A stretch of DNA of 64,000 bases from positions 248,001 through 312,000 of the forward strand of contig NZ_CP011487.1 of the NCBI RefSeq assembly GCF_001653475.1, written 5' to 3'. The translations under genes were made by a program, and so were the position numbers. How positions within the stretch are numbered: position 1 is the first letter of the stretch; each line of letters opens with the position of its first letter. Below, piece by piece: positions 1 to 8,295 of the stretch. The notes below the pieces were generated by a model that had not been told where the DNA came from, searched no databases, and was given only the letters and a program-made list of their open reading frames with translations. The DNA is from Helicobacter pylori (GTDB taxonomy: Bacteria > Campylobacterota > Campylobacteria > Campylobacterales > Helicobacteraceae).

Positions 1-1
1 T

Positions 2-925
2 GGCTCTATCAGGCAAAAAGAATACAGGATTGTAGGGCTTTATCGCAACGATGTTTTTTTGCTCTCCACTAAGTCTTTGGTTATCCAGCCGCGAGACATT
101 CTCTTAGTGGCAGGCAACCCGGAAATATTAAATGCGGTGTATCATCAAGTCAAAAGCAATGTGGGGCAGTTTCCAGCCCCTTTTGGTAAGAGCATTTATT
201 TATACATTGATATGCGTTTGCAGAGCAGAAAAGCGATGATGTGCGATGTGTATCAAGCCTTGTTTTTGCACAAACATTTAAAGAGTTACAAGCTCTATAT
301 CCAAGTTTTACACCCCACTAGCCCTAAGTTTTATCATAAATTTTTATCGCTAGAAACCGAAAGCATTGAAGTGAATTTTGATTTTTATGGGAAAAGTTTT
401 ATCCAAAAACTCCATGAAGACCACCAGAAAAAAATGGGCCTAATCGTGGTAGGCAGAGAGCTTTTTTTATCCAGAAAACACCGAAAAGCCTTGTATAAAA
501 CAGCCACCCCAGTTTATAAAACCAACACTTCTGGCTTCTCTAAAACCTCTCAAAGCGTGGTGGTATTGAATGAAAGTTTGGATATTAATGAGGACATGTC
601 TTCAGTGATTTTTGATGTGTCTATGCAGATGGATTTAGGCTTGTTGCTCTATGATTTTGACCCTAACAGGCGCTATAAAAACGAGATTATCAATCATTAT
701 GAAAATTTAGCCAACGCGCTCAACCGCAAGATTGAGATCTTTCAAACGGACACTAGAAATCCTATCATGTATCTCAATTCTTTAAGAAATCCCATGTTGC
801 ATTTCATGCCTTTTGAAGAGTGTATCACGCACACGCGCTTTTGGTGGTTTTTATCCACTAAAGTGGAAAAATTAGCGTTTTTAAACGATGATAATCCTCA
901 AATTTTTATCCCTATAGCGGAGTGA
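2..925 (+). CDS. TrkA-C-domain-type conserved protein, 3' part (5' end outside the window)
   Basis: The reading frame is open from base 2, before the first possible start at 59, so the gene begins upstream of the window. The first visible residues run through [12 protein letters not shown] into [19 protein letters not shown], which resembles a TrkA-C (RCK_C) ligand-binding domain, where a 'path' strand is followed by 'D.l.v.G'. The remaining 250 or so residues are a soluble domain I cannot assign. It corresponds by position to HP0282 of reference strain 26695. The stop at 923 lies 4 bases before aroB, so the two are probably co-transcribed. A regulatory role in ion transport is only an inference from the domain. 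Confidence 0.75.
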   Translation, partial: GSIRQKEYRIVGLYRNDVFLLSTKSLVIQPRDILLVAGNPEILNAVYHQVKSNVGQFPAPFGKSIYLYIDMRLQSRKAMMCDVYQALFLHKHLKSYKLYIQVLHPTSPKFYHKFLSLETESIEVNFDFYGKSFIQKLHEDHQKKMGLIVVGRELFLSRKHRKALYKTATPVYKTNTSGFSKTSQSVVVLNESLDINEDMSSVIFDVSMQMDLGLLLYDFDPNRRYKNEIINHYENLANALNRKIEIFQTDTRNPIMYLNSLRNPMLHFMPFEECITHTRFWWFLSTKVEKLAFLNDDNPQIFIPIAE

Positions 926-929
926 AAGA

Positions 930-1961
930 ATGCAAGAAATTTTAATCCCCTTAAAAGAAAAAAGCTATAAAGTGTTTTTGGGGGAACTGCCTGAAATTGA
1001 ATTGAAACAAAAAGCTCTCATTATTAGCGATAGCATCGTGGCCGGGTTGCATTTATCGTATTTATTGGAGCGCTTGAAAGCCTTAGAAGTGAGAGTGTGT
1101 GTGATAGAGTCCGGAGAAAAATACAAGAATTTTAATTCATTAGAGCGCATTTTAAACAACGCCTTTGAAATGCAATTAAACCGCCATTCTTTAATGATAG
1201 CCCTTGGTGGGGGAGTGATAAGCGATATGGTGGGGTTTGCGAGCAGTATTTATTTTAGGGGGATTGATTTTATTAATATCCCTACGACTTTACTCGCTCA
1301 AGTGGATGCGAGCGTGGGGGGGAAAACAGGGATTAATACGCCTTATGGCAAGAATTTAATCGGATCGTTCCACCAGCCTGAAGCGGTTTATATTGATTTG
1401 TCTTTTTTAAAAACCCTTGAAAAAAGGGAATTTCAAGCAGGGGTTGCTGAAATCATTAAAATGGCGGTGTGTTTTGATAAAAACCTAGTAGAAATACTAG
1501 AAACAAAGGATTTAAAAGATTGTTTAGAAGAAGTGGTTTTTCAAAGCGTCAGTATCAAAGCTCAAGTCGTTATGCAAGATGAAAAAGAGCGCAATATCAG
1601 GGCCGGGTTGAATTACGGGCATACCTTTGGGCATGCGATAGAAAAAGAGACTCATTATGAGCGATTTTTGCATGGCGAAGCGATCGCTATTGGCATGCGC
1701 ATGGCTAATGATTTAGCCCTTTCTTTAGGCATGCTCACTTTAAAAGAATACGAACGCATAGAAAATTTATTGAAAAAATTTGATTTGATATTCAATTACA
1801 AAATCACCGATATTCAAAAATTTTACGAACGCTTGTTTTTAGACAAAAAAAGCGAGAATGAGACAATAAAATTCATTCTGCCTAAAGGCATTGGAGCGTT
1901 TGAGATTGCCTCTCATATCCCTAGAGAAACGATCATAAGAGTGTTAGAAAAATGGTGTTAA
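930..1961 (+). CDS. aroB: 3-dehydroquinate synthase
   Basis: Second enzyme of the shikimate pathway, converting DAHP to 3-dehydroquinate with NAD and a divalent metal in the cytoplasm. The 343 residues match the family length. Visible signatures are the NAD-binding GGGVISD (residues 93-99), the [17 protein letters not shown] block (118-134), the metal-ligand Glu in EIIKMAV (about 174) and the metal histidines in [10 protein letters not shown] (228-237) and LHGEA (about 248). The ATG is preceded by a short GAAAG motif. It overlaps the next gene by 10 bases. A G7 run at 1316-1322 encodes the invariant GGK motif and the frame is intact. Confidence 0.97.
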   Translation: MQEILIPLKEKSYKVFLGELPEIELKQKALIISDSIVAGLHLSYLLERLKALEVRVCVIESGEKYKNFNSLERILNNAFEMQLNRHSLMIALGGGVISDMVGFASSIYFRGIDFINIPTTLLAQVDASVGGKTGINTPYGKNLIGSFHQPEAVYIDLSFLKTLEKREFQAGVAEIIKMAVCFDKNLVEILETKDLKDCLEEVVFQSVSIKAQVVMQDEKERNIRAGLNYGHTFGHAIEKETHYERFLHGEAIAIGMRMANDLALSLGMLTLKEYERIENLLKKFDLIFNYKITDIQKFYERLFLDKKSENETIKFILPKGIGAFEIASHIPRETIIRVLEKWC

Positions 1962-3517
1962 GGGTATTATTATTCTTTTGTTTTTTGTTTTTACAAGCAG
2001 AAGATAAAAGCCAAGAATTATCGTCCATACAAAAACAAATGGCTTTAGTGGATAAAAAACTCGCCAAAGACGATAATGTGTGGTTGAAAAAATTTGAAAA
2101 CTATAAGATCTACAATCAAATTTATACCGAAAAAGAGAGCGTGAGGCAGGAATTAAGGCGTTTAAAAAACAAAAAAAGCAAGGATTTATTAAAGATTAGC
2201 ACCTTAGAGCACACCTTAAAGGCTTTAGAGTCCCAGCAAAAAATGTTTGAAAGCTATGGGGTCAATCCTTTTAAGGACTTGATAGAGCGACCCAATATCC
2301 CCAATATCCCCAATATCGCTAACCCTATTGCGATCATTGATGGCATTTCTTTCATTAAAAGCATGCGTTTAAAGCATGAGAGTCTTAAAAGCAACCAGAC
2401 TTCTTTAGAAGAAGTTTTAAGGCTTTTAGATCAAAAACACCAGCTTTTAAACCAGTGGCACGCTTTGGATAAAAGCGCGAAATTAAGCGATGAGATTTAT
2501 CAAACTCAAGCCAAACGCCTGGAATTGCAAGGGGCTCAAAACATTCTAAAAACCACGATCGGGATTTTCCAAAAAGACAGCGATGAGGCTATAAGCATTG
2601 TTAAATCTCAAGTTAAAAACCAGCTTTTTAAATTGGTTTATGTGTTTTTAGCAGCCCTTTTGAGCGTGGTGTTTGCTTGGATTTTAAAAATCATTTCCAG
2701 TAAATACATTGAAAATAATGAGCGCGTCTATACCGTGAATAAAGCCATTAACTTCGTGAATGTGAGCGTGATCATTTTAATCTTTCTTTTTTCGTATTTA
2801 GAAAATGTTACTTACTTGGTCACGGTTTTAGGCTTTGCGAGCGCGGGATTAGCGATTGCGATGAAAGATTTGTTCATGAGTTTGCTCGGGTGGTTTATTA
2901 TTTTGATTGGGGGGAGCGTGCATGTGGGCGATAGGGTGCGTATCGCTAAGGGGACGGATATTTTTATTGGCGATGTGTTGGATATTTCTATGTTGCACAT
3001 TACGATTTTAGAAGATGTAACCTTTACCACTTATACGAACAACAGGAGAGCGGGTCGGATTATTTTTGTGCCTAATAATTATATTTTCACCACCATGTTC
3101 GCTAATTACAGCCATTTTGGGATGAAAACGGTTTGGGATGGCGTGGATTTTTGCGTTACATTTGATTCTGATTTTAAAAAAGCTTCTAAAATTGCGCTCA
3201 ATATCGCTACAGAATTGTCTAAAGAATACACGGATATTACCTATAAACAGCTCAATAAAATGCGCGATCGGTATTCTTTAAGGAGTTTGAGCGTGAAACC
3301 ACGATGCTTTTTGATGCCTGAAAATAACGGGATAAAGATCTCGGTGTGGTATCAAACCAATTCGTATGCGACCATGTCTTTAAGGAGCAAGATTGTGGCT
3401 GAAATTATTGAAGCTTTTTTGAAAGAAGAAAATATCCATATCGCTTATACGACCAGCAAGCTGCTTAAAGTGGATACTGAAGGCGATGGCTTTGGGAATA
3501 AAAGGGAACAAAAATGA
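1952..3517 (+). CDS. MscS-family mechanosensitive channel
   Basis: A small-conductance mechanosensitive channel homologue of 521 residues, larger than E. coli MscS (about 286). It starts with a signal-like hydrophobic stretch ([17 protein letters not shown]). A roughly 200-residue helical, coiled-coil-rich periplasmic region follows. Next come membrane helices from about residue 225, and the pore-lining helix and beta domain [17 protein letters not shown] around residue 300. The C-terminal part resembles the MscS cytoplasmic vestibule. It overlaps aroB by 10 bases and the next gene by 4, indicating an operon. It corresponds to HP0284. It probably protects against osmotic downshock; the N-terminal domain is unassigned. 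Confidence 0.88.
   Translation: MVLRVLLFFCFLFLQAEDKSQELSSIQKQMALVDKKLAKDDNVWLKKFENYKIYNQIYTEKESVRQELRRLKNKKSKDLLKISTLEHTLKALESQQKMFESYGVNPFKDLIERPNIPNIPNIANPIAIIDGISFIKSMRLKHESLKSNQTSLEEVLRLLDQKHQLLNQWHALDKSAKLSDEIYQTQAKRLELQGAQNILKTTIGIFQKDSDEAISIVKSQVKNQLFKLVYVFLAALLSVVFAWILKIISSKYIENNERVYTVNKAINFVNVSVIILIFLFSYLENVTYLVTVLGFASAGLAIAMKDLFMSLLGWFIILIGGSVHVGDRVRIAKGTDIFIGDVLDISMLHITILEDVTFTTYTNNRRAGRIIFVPNNYIFTTMFANYSHFGMKTVWDGVDFCVTFDSDFKKASKIALNIATELSKEYTDITYKQLNKMRDRYSLRSLSVKPRCFLMPENNGIKISVWYQTNSYATMSLRSKIVAEIIEAFLKEENIHIAYTTSKLLKVDTEGDGFGNKREQK
2291..2317 (+). repeat. Three perfect in-frame 9-bp tandem repeats in the mscS-type gene
   Basis: CCCAATATC occurs three times in direct succession (2291-2299, 2300-2308, 2309-2317) and encodes Pro-Asn-Ile three times. 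It lies in the periplasmic region before the membrane helices. Copy-number change would add or remove three residues without breaking the frame. Confidence 0.9.
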
Positions 3518-4770
3518 AAAAAGTCTATTTCAAAACTTTTGGGTGCAGGACGAATCTTTTTGACACGCAAGTGATGGGCGAGAATTTGAAGGATTTTAGC
3601 GCGACCTTAGAAGAACAAGAAGCCGATATTATCATTATCAATTCTTGCACCGTGACTAATGGGGCCGATAGCGCGGTAAGAAGTTACGCTAAAAAAATGG
3701 CGCGATTGAATAAGGAAGTGCTATTTACCGGCTGCGGGGTGAAAACCCAAGGCAAAGAGCTTTTTGAAAAAGGGTTTTTAAAGGGCGTTTTTGGGCATGA
3801 CAATAAAGAAAAGATTAACGCGCTTTTACAAGAAAAAAAGCGTTTTTTTATAGACGATAATTTAGAAAACAAGCACTTAGACACCACGATGGTGAGCGAG
3901 TTTGTTGGAAAAACTAGGGCGTTTATCAAGATCCAAGAGGGCTGTGATTTTGATTGCAATTATTGCATTATCCCAAGCGTGAGAGGGAGGGCTAGGAGTT
4001 TTGAAGAGAGGAAAATTTTAGAACAAGTGGGCCTTTTGTGCTCTAAAGGGGTTCAAGAAGTGGTTTTAACCGGCACTAATGTGGGGAGCTATGGGAAAGA
4101 TAGAGAAAGTAATATCGCAAGATTGATTAAAAAATTAAGCCAGATTATTGGATTAAAACGCATAAGAATTGGGAGCTTAGAGCCTAATCAAATCAACGAT
4201 GAATTTTTAGAGCTTTTAGAAGAGGATTTTTTAGAAAAACATTTGCATATCGCTTTACAGCACAGCCATGATTTCATGCTGGAAAGGATGAACAGAAGAA
4301 ACCGCACTAAAAGCGATAGGGAATTATTAGAGGTAATCGCTTCTAAGAATTTTGCTATCGGCACGGATTTTATTGTAGGGCATCCGGGCGAGAGTGCAAG
4401 CGTTTTTGAAAAAGCGTTTAAAAATTTAGAAAGCTTGCCCTTAACGCACATCCACCCTTTTATTTACAGCAAACGCAAAGACACCCCCTCTAGCTTGATG
4501 CACGATAGCGTGAGTTTGGAAGATTCTAAAAAGCGTTTGAATGCGATTAAAGATTTGATTTTGCATAAAAATAAGGCGTTCAGGCAATTACAACTCAAGC
4601 TCAATACGCCCCTAAAAGCCTTAGTGGAAGCGCAAAAAGACGGTGAATTTAAAGCCTTAGATCAATTCTTTAACCCCATTAAAATCAAAAGCGATAAGCC
4701 TTTAAGGGCTAGTTTTTTAGAAATCAAAGAGTATGAAATTAAGGAGAGGGAAAACCATGCCGTTTTCTAA
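3514..4770 (+). CDS. mtaB: MtaB-type tRNA methylthiotransferase (MiaB family, radical SAM)
   Basis: A radical-SAM enzyme of the MiaB/RimO/MtaB family that adds a methylthio group to a tRNA base; MtaB acts on t6A37. It has 418 residues. The N-terminal UPF0004 cluster-binding cysteines are C11 (FGCRTN), C45 (NSCTVTN) and C74 (TGCG). The radical-SAM CxxxCxxC is at 144-151 (GCDFDCNYC). The FGCRTNLFDT start favours MtaB over MiaB (GCQMN), so the sub-family is an inference. It overlaps the preceding stop by 4 bases. The reading frame runs past the downstream RBS at 4741, so translation of the next gene is probably coupled. It corresponds to HP0285. Confidence 0.9.
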   Translation: MKKVYFKTFGCRTNLFDTQVMGENLKDFSATLEEQEADIIIINSCTVTNGADSAVRSYAKKMARLNKEVLFTGCGVKTQGKELFEKGFLKGVFGHDNKEKINALLQEKKRFFIDDNLENKHLDTTMVSEFVGKTRAFIKIQEGCDFDCNYCIIPSVRGRARSFEERKILEQVGLLCSKGVQEVVLTGTNVGSYGKDRESNIARLIKKLSQIIGLKRIRIGSLEPNQINDEFLELLEEDFLEKHLHIALQHSHDFMLERMNRRNRTKSDRELLEVIASKNFAIGTDFIVGHPGESASVFEKAFKNLESLPLTHIHPFIYSKRKDTPSSLMHDSVSLEDSKKRLNAIKDLILHKNKAFRQLQLKLNTPLKALVEAQKDGEFKALDQFFNPIKIKSDKPLRASFLEIKEYEIKERENHAVF

Positions 4771-6409
4771 AAATTTAGAAAACCTCACCGCTCCCTTTAA
4801 ACGCATCAAAAACCGCTCGCTTGTTTTGGCGTTAGGGTTTTTAATCCTTACTTTTTGCCTGCTTCTTTTTTTAGTTTTGAGCGATGTTTCTAGGCTCATA
4901 TCCAGTAAGGACTTTTTTTATGTGATCCAATCCCACCCTAAGCAAACTCTAACAGAAGATGAAAATTATTTTTATGCTAACAAGGGTCTTTATAAAACCA
5001 ACAAAGAAGCCTTTTTAAGAGCCTATAAAATCCCAGAAAGCATGCCCATAGAAAAACGAGAAAATTTAAACAAGGTTTCTAAAATCTTTTTAGCGCTGCT
5101 TTTTTTCATTTCTAGCATGCTTTTTGGGATCTTTTGGCGCTTGCCTAAAAGATTGGACACTAAAATGAATTTAGAAAGCGTTTCTAAAAATGAATTAGAA
5201 AATTCGTTCCAACGATACGATGCGTTAGGAGTGCGTTTTGAAGATATTGCAGGAGTGAATGAAGTTAAAGAAGAATTATTAGAAGTGATAGATTATTTAA
5301 AAAACCCTAAAAAATACCAGGATTTAGGGATTTTTCTCCCTAAAGGCGTGCTTTTAATCGGGCCTCCTGGAGTGGGGAAAACCATGATCGCTAAAGCCTT
5401 AGCGAGTGAAGCTAGAGTGCCGTTTTTTTATGAAAGCGGGAGCGCGTTTTCTCAAATTTATGTGGGGGCTGGGGCTAAAAAAGTGCATGAACTTTTCATG
5501 CACGCTAAAAGGCATGCCCCCTCTATTATTTTTATTGATGAAATTGACGCTTTGGGTAAGGCTAGGGGAGGGCATAGGAGCGATGAAAGAGAGACCACGC
5601 TCAATCAGCTTTTAACCGAAATGGATGGGTTTTTACAAAACGATGAGGTGGTGGTGATAGGGGCGACTAACCAAATGGAAGTGATGGATGAAGCGCTATT
5701 AAGGAGCAAGCGTTTTGATCGGCGTATTTTCATTTCTTTACCGGATTTGCTAGAAAGGCAGAGCATTTTAGAAAAGCTTTTAGAAAACAAAAAGCATGCG
5801 CTAGATTATCTTAAGATCGCTAAAATTTGCGTGGGTTTTAGCGGAGCGATGTTAGCGACTTTAATCAATGAAAGCGCCTTAAACGCCCTAAAACACCAAC
5901 GAACCCAAATCACTGAGAGCGACATTTTAGAAGTGAAAGACAAGATCGCTTATGGCAAGAAAAAGCCCCAAACCTTAGATGAACACCAAAAAGAATTAGT
6001 CGCTTTGTATCAAAGTGCGAAAGCCTTGAGCGCGTATTGGCTAGAAATTGAATTTGATAAAGCGCCTTTATTGGGGGAATTTATCGCTTTTAATGAAAAT
6101 AAAATCCATAGCGAGAGCGAGATTAAAAATTACATTAAAGTGTATTTGAGCGGGACGATTATTTTAGAGTTGCTCTATAAGGAGCGTTATAGTCTGTCCA
6201 AACAAGACTTGCAAAAAGCGAAATTTTTGAATGAATTTATGGCTAGTGAGCTTCTTTTAGCCCCTACAAAAGAATCTTTAAGCGTTCTTTATGAAGAGCA
6301 ATTGGAGTTTTTAAAGCCACAAATAGCGGCTTGCAAGCGCTTGAGCGCTCTATTATTGGAGCAAGAATATTTAGAACATTCTCATTTGTATGATTGGTTG
6401 AACGGGTGA
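4757..6409 (+). CDS. FtsH-like AAA+ membrane protein with degenerate protease motif
   Basis: FtsH topology and ATPase are present. There are two membrane helices (about 21-43 and 107-128). The AAA+ module has Walker A GPPGVGKT (202-209), Walker B IIFIDEID (257-264) and a second region of homology with ATN and the paired arginines near 318-323. Where FtsH has the zinc site HEAGH, this protein reads YQSAK (418-422), so both histidines and the glutamate are gone. It is therefore predicted to be an ATPase without zinc-protease activity. H. pylori is known to carry a canonical FtsH elsewhere. I chose ATG 4757 over the upstream in-frame ATG 4733 because AAGGAG at 4741-4746 lies 10 bases before it. 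It corresponds to HP0286. Confidence 0.9.
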   Translation: MPFSKNLENLTAPFKRIKNRSLVLALGFLILTFCLLLFLVLSDVSRLISSKDFFYVIQSHPKQTLTEDENYFYANKGLYKTNKEAFLRAYKIPESMPIEKRENLNKVSKIFLALLFFISSMLFGIFWRLPKRLDTKMNLESVSKNELENSFQRYDALGVRFEDIAGVNEVKEELLEVIDYLKNPKKYQDLGIFLPKGVLLIGPPGVGKTMIAKALASEARVPFFYESGSAFSQIYVGAGAKKVHELFMHAKRHAPSIIFIDEIDALGKARGGHRSDERETTLNQLLTEMDGFLQNDEVVVIGATNQMEVMDEALLRSKRFDRRIFISLPDLLERQSILEKLLENKKHALDYLKIAKICVGFSGAMLATLINESALNALKHQRTQITESDILEVKDKIAYGKKKPQTLDEHQKELVALYQSAKALSAYWLEIEFDKAPLLGEFIAFNENKIHSESEIKNYIKVYLSGTIILELLYKERYSLSKQDLQKAKFLNEFMASELLLAPTKESLSVLYEEQLEFLKPQIAACKRLSALLLEQEYLEHSHLYDWLNG

Positions 6410-6411
6410 AA

Positions 6412-6930
6412 ATGCGTTTTTTTAGTGGTTTTGGGTTCGTTAATGAAAGCATTTTGTTTGAAGAGTGGCTTTTAAAAGGGGTTTATGATGTGTCAGGCTT
6501 TTCTATGGGAGCGATTAAGGCGATAGAATACGCTTATAATGAAATCTTACAACAGAGGCGCATCAATTCTTTGTTATTGTTTTCGCCTTGCATGCTAGTG
6601 CATAAGAGTTTGGCGTTCAAACGCTTGCAACTTTTTTCGTTTCAAAAAGATCCGCAAAGCTACATGGATAACTTTTACCAAGAAGCGGGCTTGAACGCTA
6701 AATTGGAGCGTTTTAAAAAAAAGGGTTCTTTAGAAGAATTAGAATTTTTATTGGATTACAAGTATAGTGATTCTATAATTAGATTTTTATTAGAAAAAGG
6801 CGTGAAGATTGAAGTGTTTATCGGGTTAAAAGACAGGATCACTGACATTCAAGCCCTTTTAGAATTTTTTATGCCTTTAGTTCAAGTGTGGCAGTTTAAG
6901 GATTGCAACCATTTGTTGCAAAAATCTTAA
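6412..6930 (+). CDS. bioV: Small alpha/beta-hydrolase, probable pimeloyl-ACP methyl ester esterase BioV
   Basis: A compact hydrolase of 172 residues with the nucleophile elbow GFSMGA (Ser about 31), a late acidic residue in LKDRITD and the histidine motif DCNHLL near the C-terminus. These form a plausible Ser-Asp-His triad. Helicobacter lacks BioH and uses a small Helicobacter-only esterase, BioV, to cleave pimeloyl-ACP methyl ester in biotin synthesis. The size, triad and Helicobacter-restricted character fit BioV, but the assignment rests on memory of the family rather than a search. An in-frame ATG at 6394 and GTG at 6406 overlap the preceding gene. I chose ATG 6412 because it follows that gene's stop and begins the conserved MRFFSGFG sequence. 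It corresponds to HP0287. Confidence 0.7.
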   Translation: MRFFSGFGFVNESILFEEWLLKGVYDVSGFSMGAIKAIEYAYNEILQQRRINSLLLFSPCMLVHKSLAFKRLQLFSFQKDPQSYMDNFYQEAGLNAKLERFKKKGSLEELEFLLDYKYSDSIIRFLLEKGVKIEVFIGLKDRITDIQALLEFFMPLVQVWQFKDCNHLLQKS

Positions 6931-6942
6931 AAAAGGTGGAAG

Positions 6943-7416
6943 ATGAAAAAATTTGGTTTAGGGGTGTATTTGCTTCTTTTAGGCATTTTGGGCGGCTCTT
7001 TGATCATTCTAGGAGCGATAGTCGCACCGATTGTGTTCAAAGCTTCAAGCATTTTACCTGAATTGAATCTAACTCCATTTGAGAGCGGGAAACTCATGGC
7101 GCAAATCTTTGTGCGTTTCAATTATGTTTTAGGCGTGATCGGTTTTGTGGTGCTACTTTATGAAATCATTTCGTTTATTTGTTATAAAAGATCGTTAGTG
7201 TATTTGATCCTTGGCGTGGCGATAGGGGCGTTGTGTTTGCTCTTTGTTTTTTATTACACGCCTTATATTTTAAACGCTCAAAAAGCGGGTGAAGTTGTGC
7301 TTCAAAGCGCTGAATTTGCCCGCTCGCACGCTCAAAGCGAATGGCTGTTTAAGGAATTGTTTGTGCTGGTGTGCGCTTTGTTTTTTTGGCGTTTGTTTGG
7401 GAAAAATGCGCTTTGA
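6943..7416 (+). CDS. DUF4149-type integral membrane protein
   Basis: 157 residues with four hydrophobic helices (about 5-27, 58-78, 83-105 and 132-150) and few charged residues between them. The first helix, with LGILGGSLIILGAIVAPIVF, and the conserved region around FVRFNYVL resemble DUF4149/TMEM205-like proteins of unknown function. An AAAGGTGGA ribosome site lies just before the ATG. It is separated from the preceding hydrolase by 12 bases, so it is probably the last gene of the run that begins at aroB. No function can be assigned. It corresponds to HP0288. Confidence 0.8.
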   Translation: MKKFGLGVYLLLLGILGGSLIILGAIVAPIVFKASSILPELNLTPFESGKLMAQIFVRFNYVLGVIGFVVLLYEIISFICYKRSLVYLILGVAIGALCLLFVFYYTPYILNAQKAGEVVLQSAEFARSHAQSEWLFKELFVLVCALFFWRLFGKNAL

Positions 7417-7467
7417 TTTAAAGGGGAGGTTTTAGTTACTATCTAGGAAATGAGAAAGTAGCGTTTA

Positions 7468-8295
7468 ATGAAAAAGTTTAAAAAGAAACCAAAAAGTGTA
7501 AAACAATCGCATCAAAATCAAAAAACAATCTTAAAGCGTCCTTTATGGCTTGTGCCTTTACTAATCAGTGGGTTTGCTAGTGGGGTGTATGCGAATGATC
7601 TGTGGGATTTGTTAAACCCAAAAGTGGGGGGTGAGTATGTGCATTGGGTTAAGGGCAGTCAGTATTGCGCATGGTGGGAATTTGCAGGGTGTTTAAAGAA
7701 TGTATGGGGGGCAAATCATAAAGGCTATGATGCTGGAAATGCCGCTAACTACCTATATTCTCAAAACTATCAAGCTATTTCTGTGGGTAGCGGGAATGAA
7801 ACAGGGACTTATAGTTTAAGCGGTTTTACCAATTATGTTGGGGGCAATCTCACGATCAATCTAGGCAATAGCGTTGTTTTAGATTTAAGCGGTTCTAATA
7901 GTTTCACTTCGTATCAAGGTTATAATCAAGGCAAAGATGATGTAAGCTTTAATGTTGGCGCAATCAATTTAAACGGCACTTTAGAAGTGGGCAATCGTGT
8001 GGGAACTGGAGCTGGCACGCACACCGGCACAGCCACTTTAAACTTGAACGCTAATAAGGTCAATATCCATTCCAATATCAGCGCGTTTAAAACTTCGCAA
8101 GTGAATATAGGCAATGCCAACAGCACTATTATTATTGGTTCGGTTTCTTTAAGTGGGGATACTTGCAGTTCTTTAGCTGGTGTTGGCGTAGGGGCTAATT
8201 GCTCCACTTTTGGACCTAGCTATTCTTTTAAAGGGACGACTAGCGCTACTAATACGGCTTTTAGTAATGCGAATGGCAGTTTCACTTTTGAATAG
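7468..8295 (+). CDS. imaA: VacA-like autotransporter ImaA, N-terminal fragment ending at in-frame TAG
   Basis: The 5' portion of the giant VacA paralogue. It begins with a basic leader and a long hydrophobic signal peptide, PLWLVPLLISGFASGVYA, with likely cleavage after about residue 42. The passenger follows, with a cysteine pair region (QYCAWWEFAGC) and the first VacA-type glycine-rich motif, GNRVGTG. Translation stops at TAG 8293-8295, while the following sequence continues in the same frame for 2,625 codons. As read, a 275-residue secreted fragment with no beta-barrel would be made. ImaA is known as an outer-membrane immunomodulatory protein controlled by the acid-responsive ArsRS system. 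No strong Shine-Dalgarno is visible, only GAAAG about 10 bases upstream. Confidence 0.85.
   Translation: MKKFKKKPKSVKQSHQNQKTILKRPLWLVPLLISGFASGVYANDLWDLLNPKVGGEYVHWVKGSQYCAWWEFAGCLKNVWGANHKGYDAGNAANYLYSQNYQAISVGSGNETGTYSLSGFTNYVGGNLTINLGNSVVLDLSGSNSFTSYQGYNQGKDDVSFNVGAINLNGTLEVGNRVGTGAGTHTGTATLNLNANKVNIHSNISAFKTSQVNIGNANSTIIIGSVSLSGDTCSSLAGVGVGANCSTFGPSYSFKGTTSATNTAFSNANGSFTFE

Noticed and set aside
1316..1322. G7 run in aroB as a phase-variable tract
   Set aside because: It encodes the invariant GGK motif, the frame is intact, and seven G is short for switching.
4733..4756. ATG 4733 as the start of the FtsH-like gene
   Set aside because: AAGGAG at 4741 lies after it and positions initiation at 4757.
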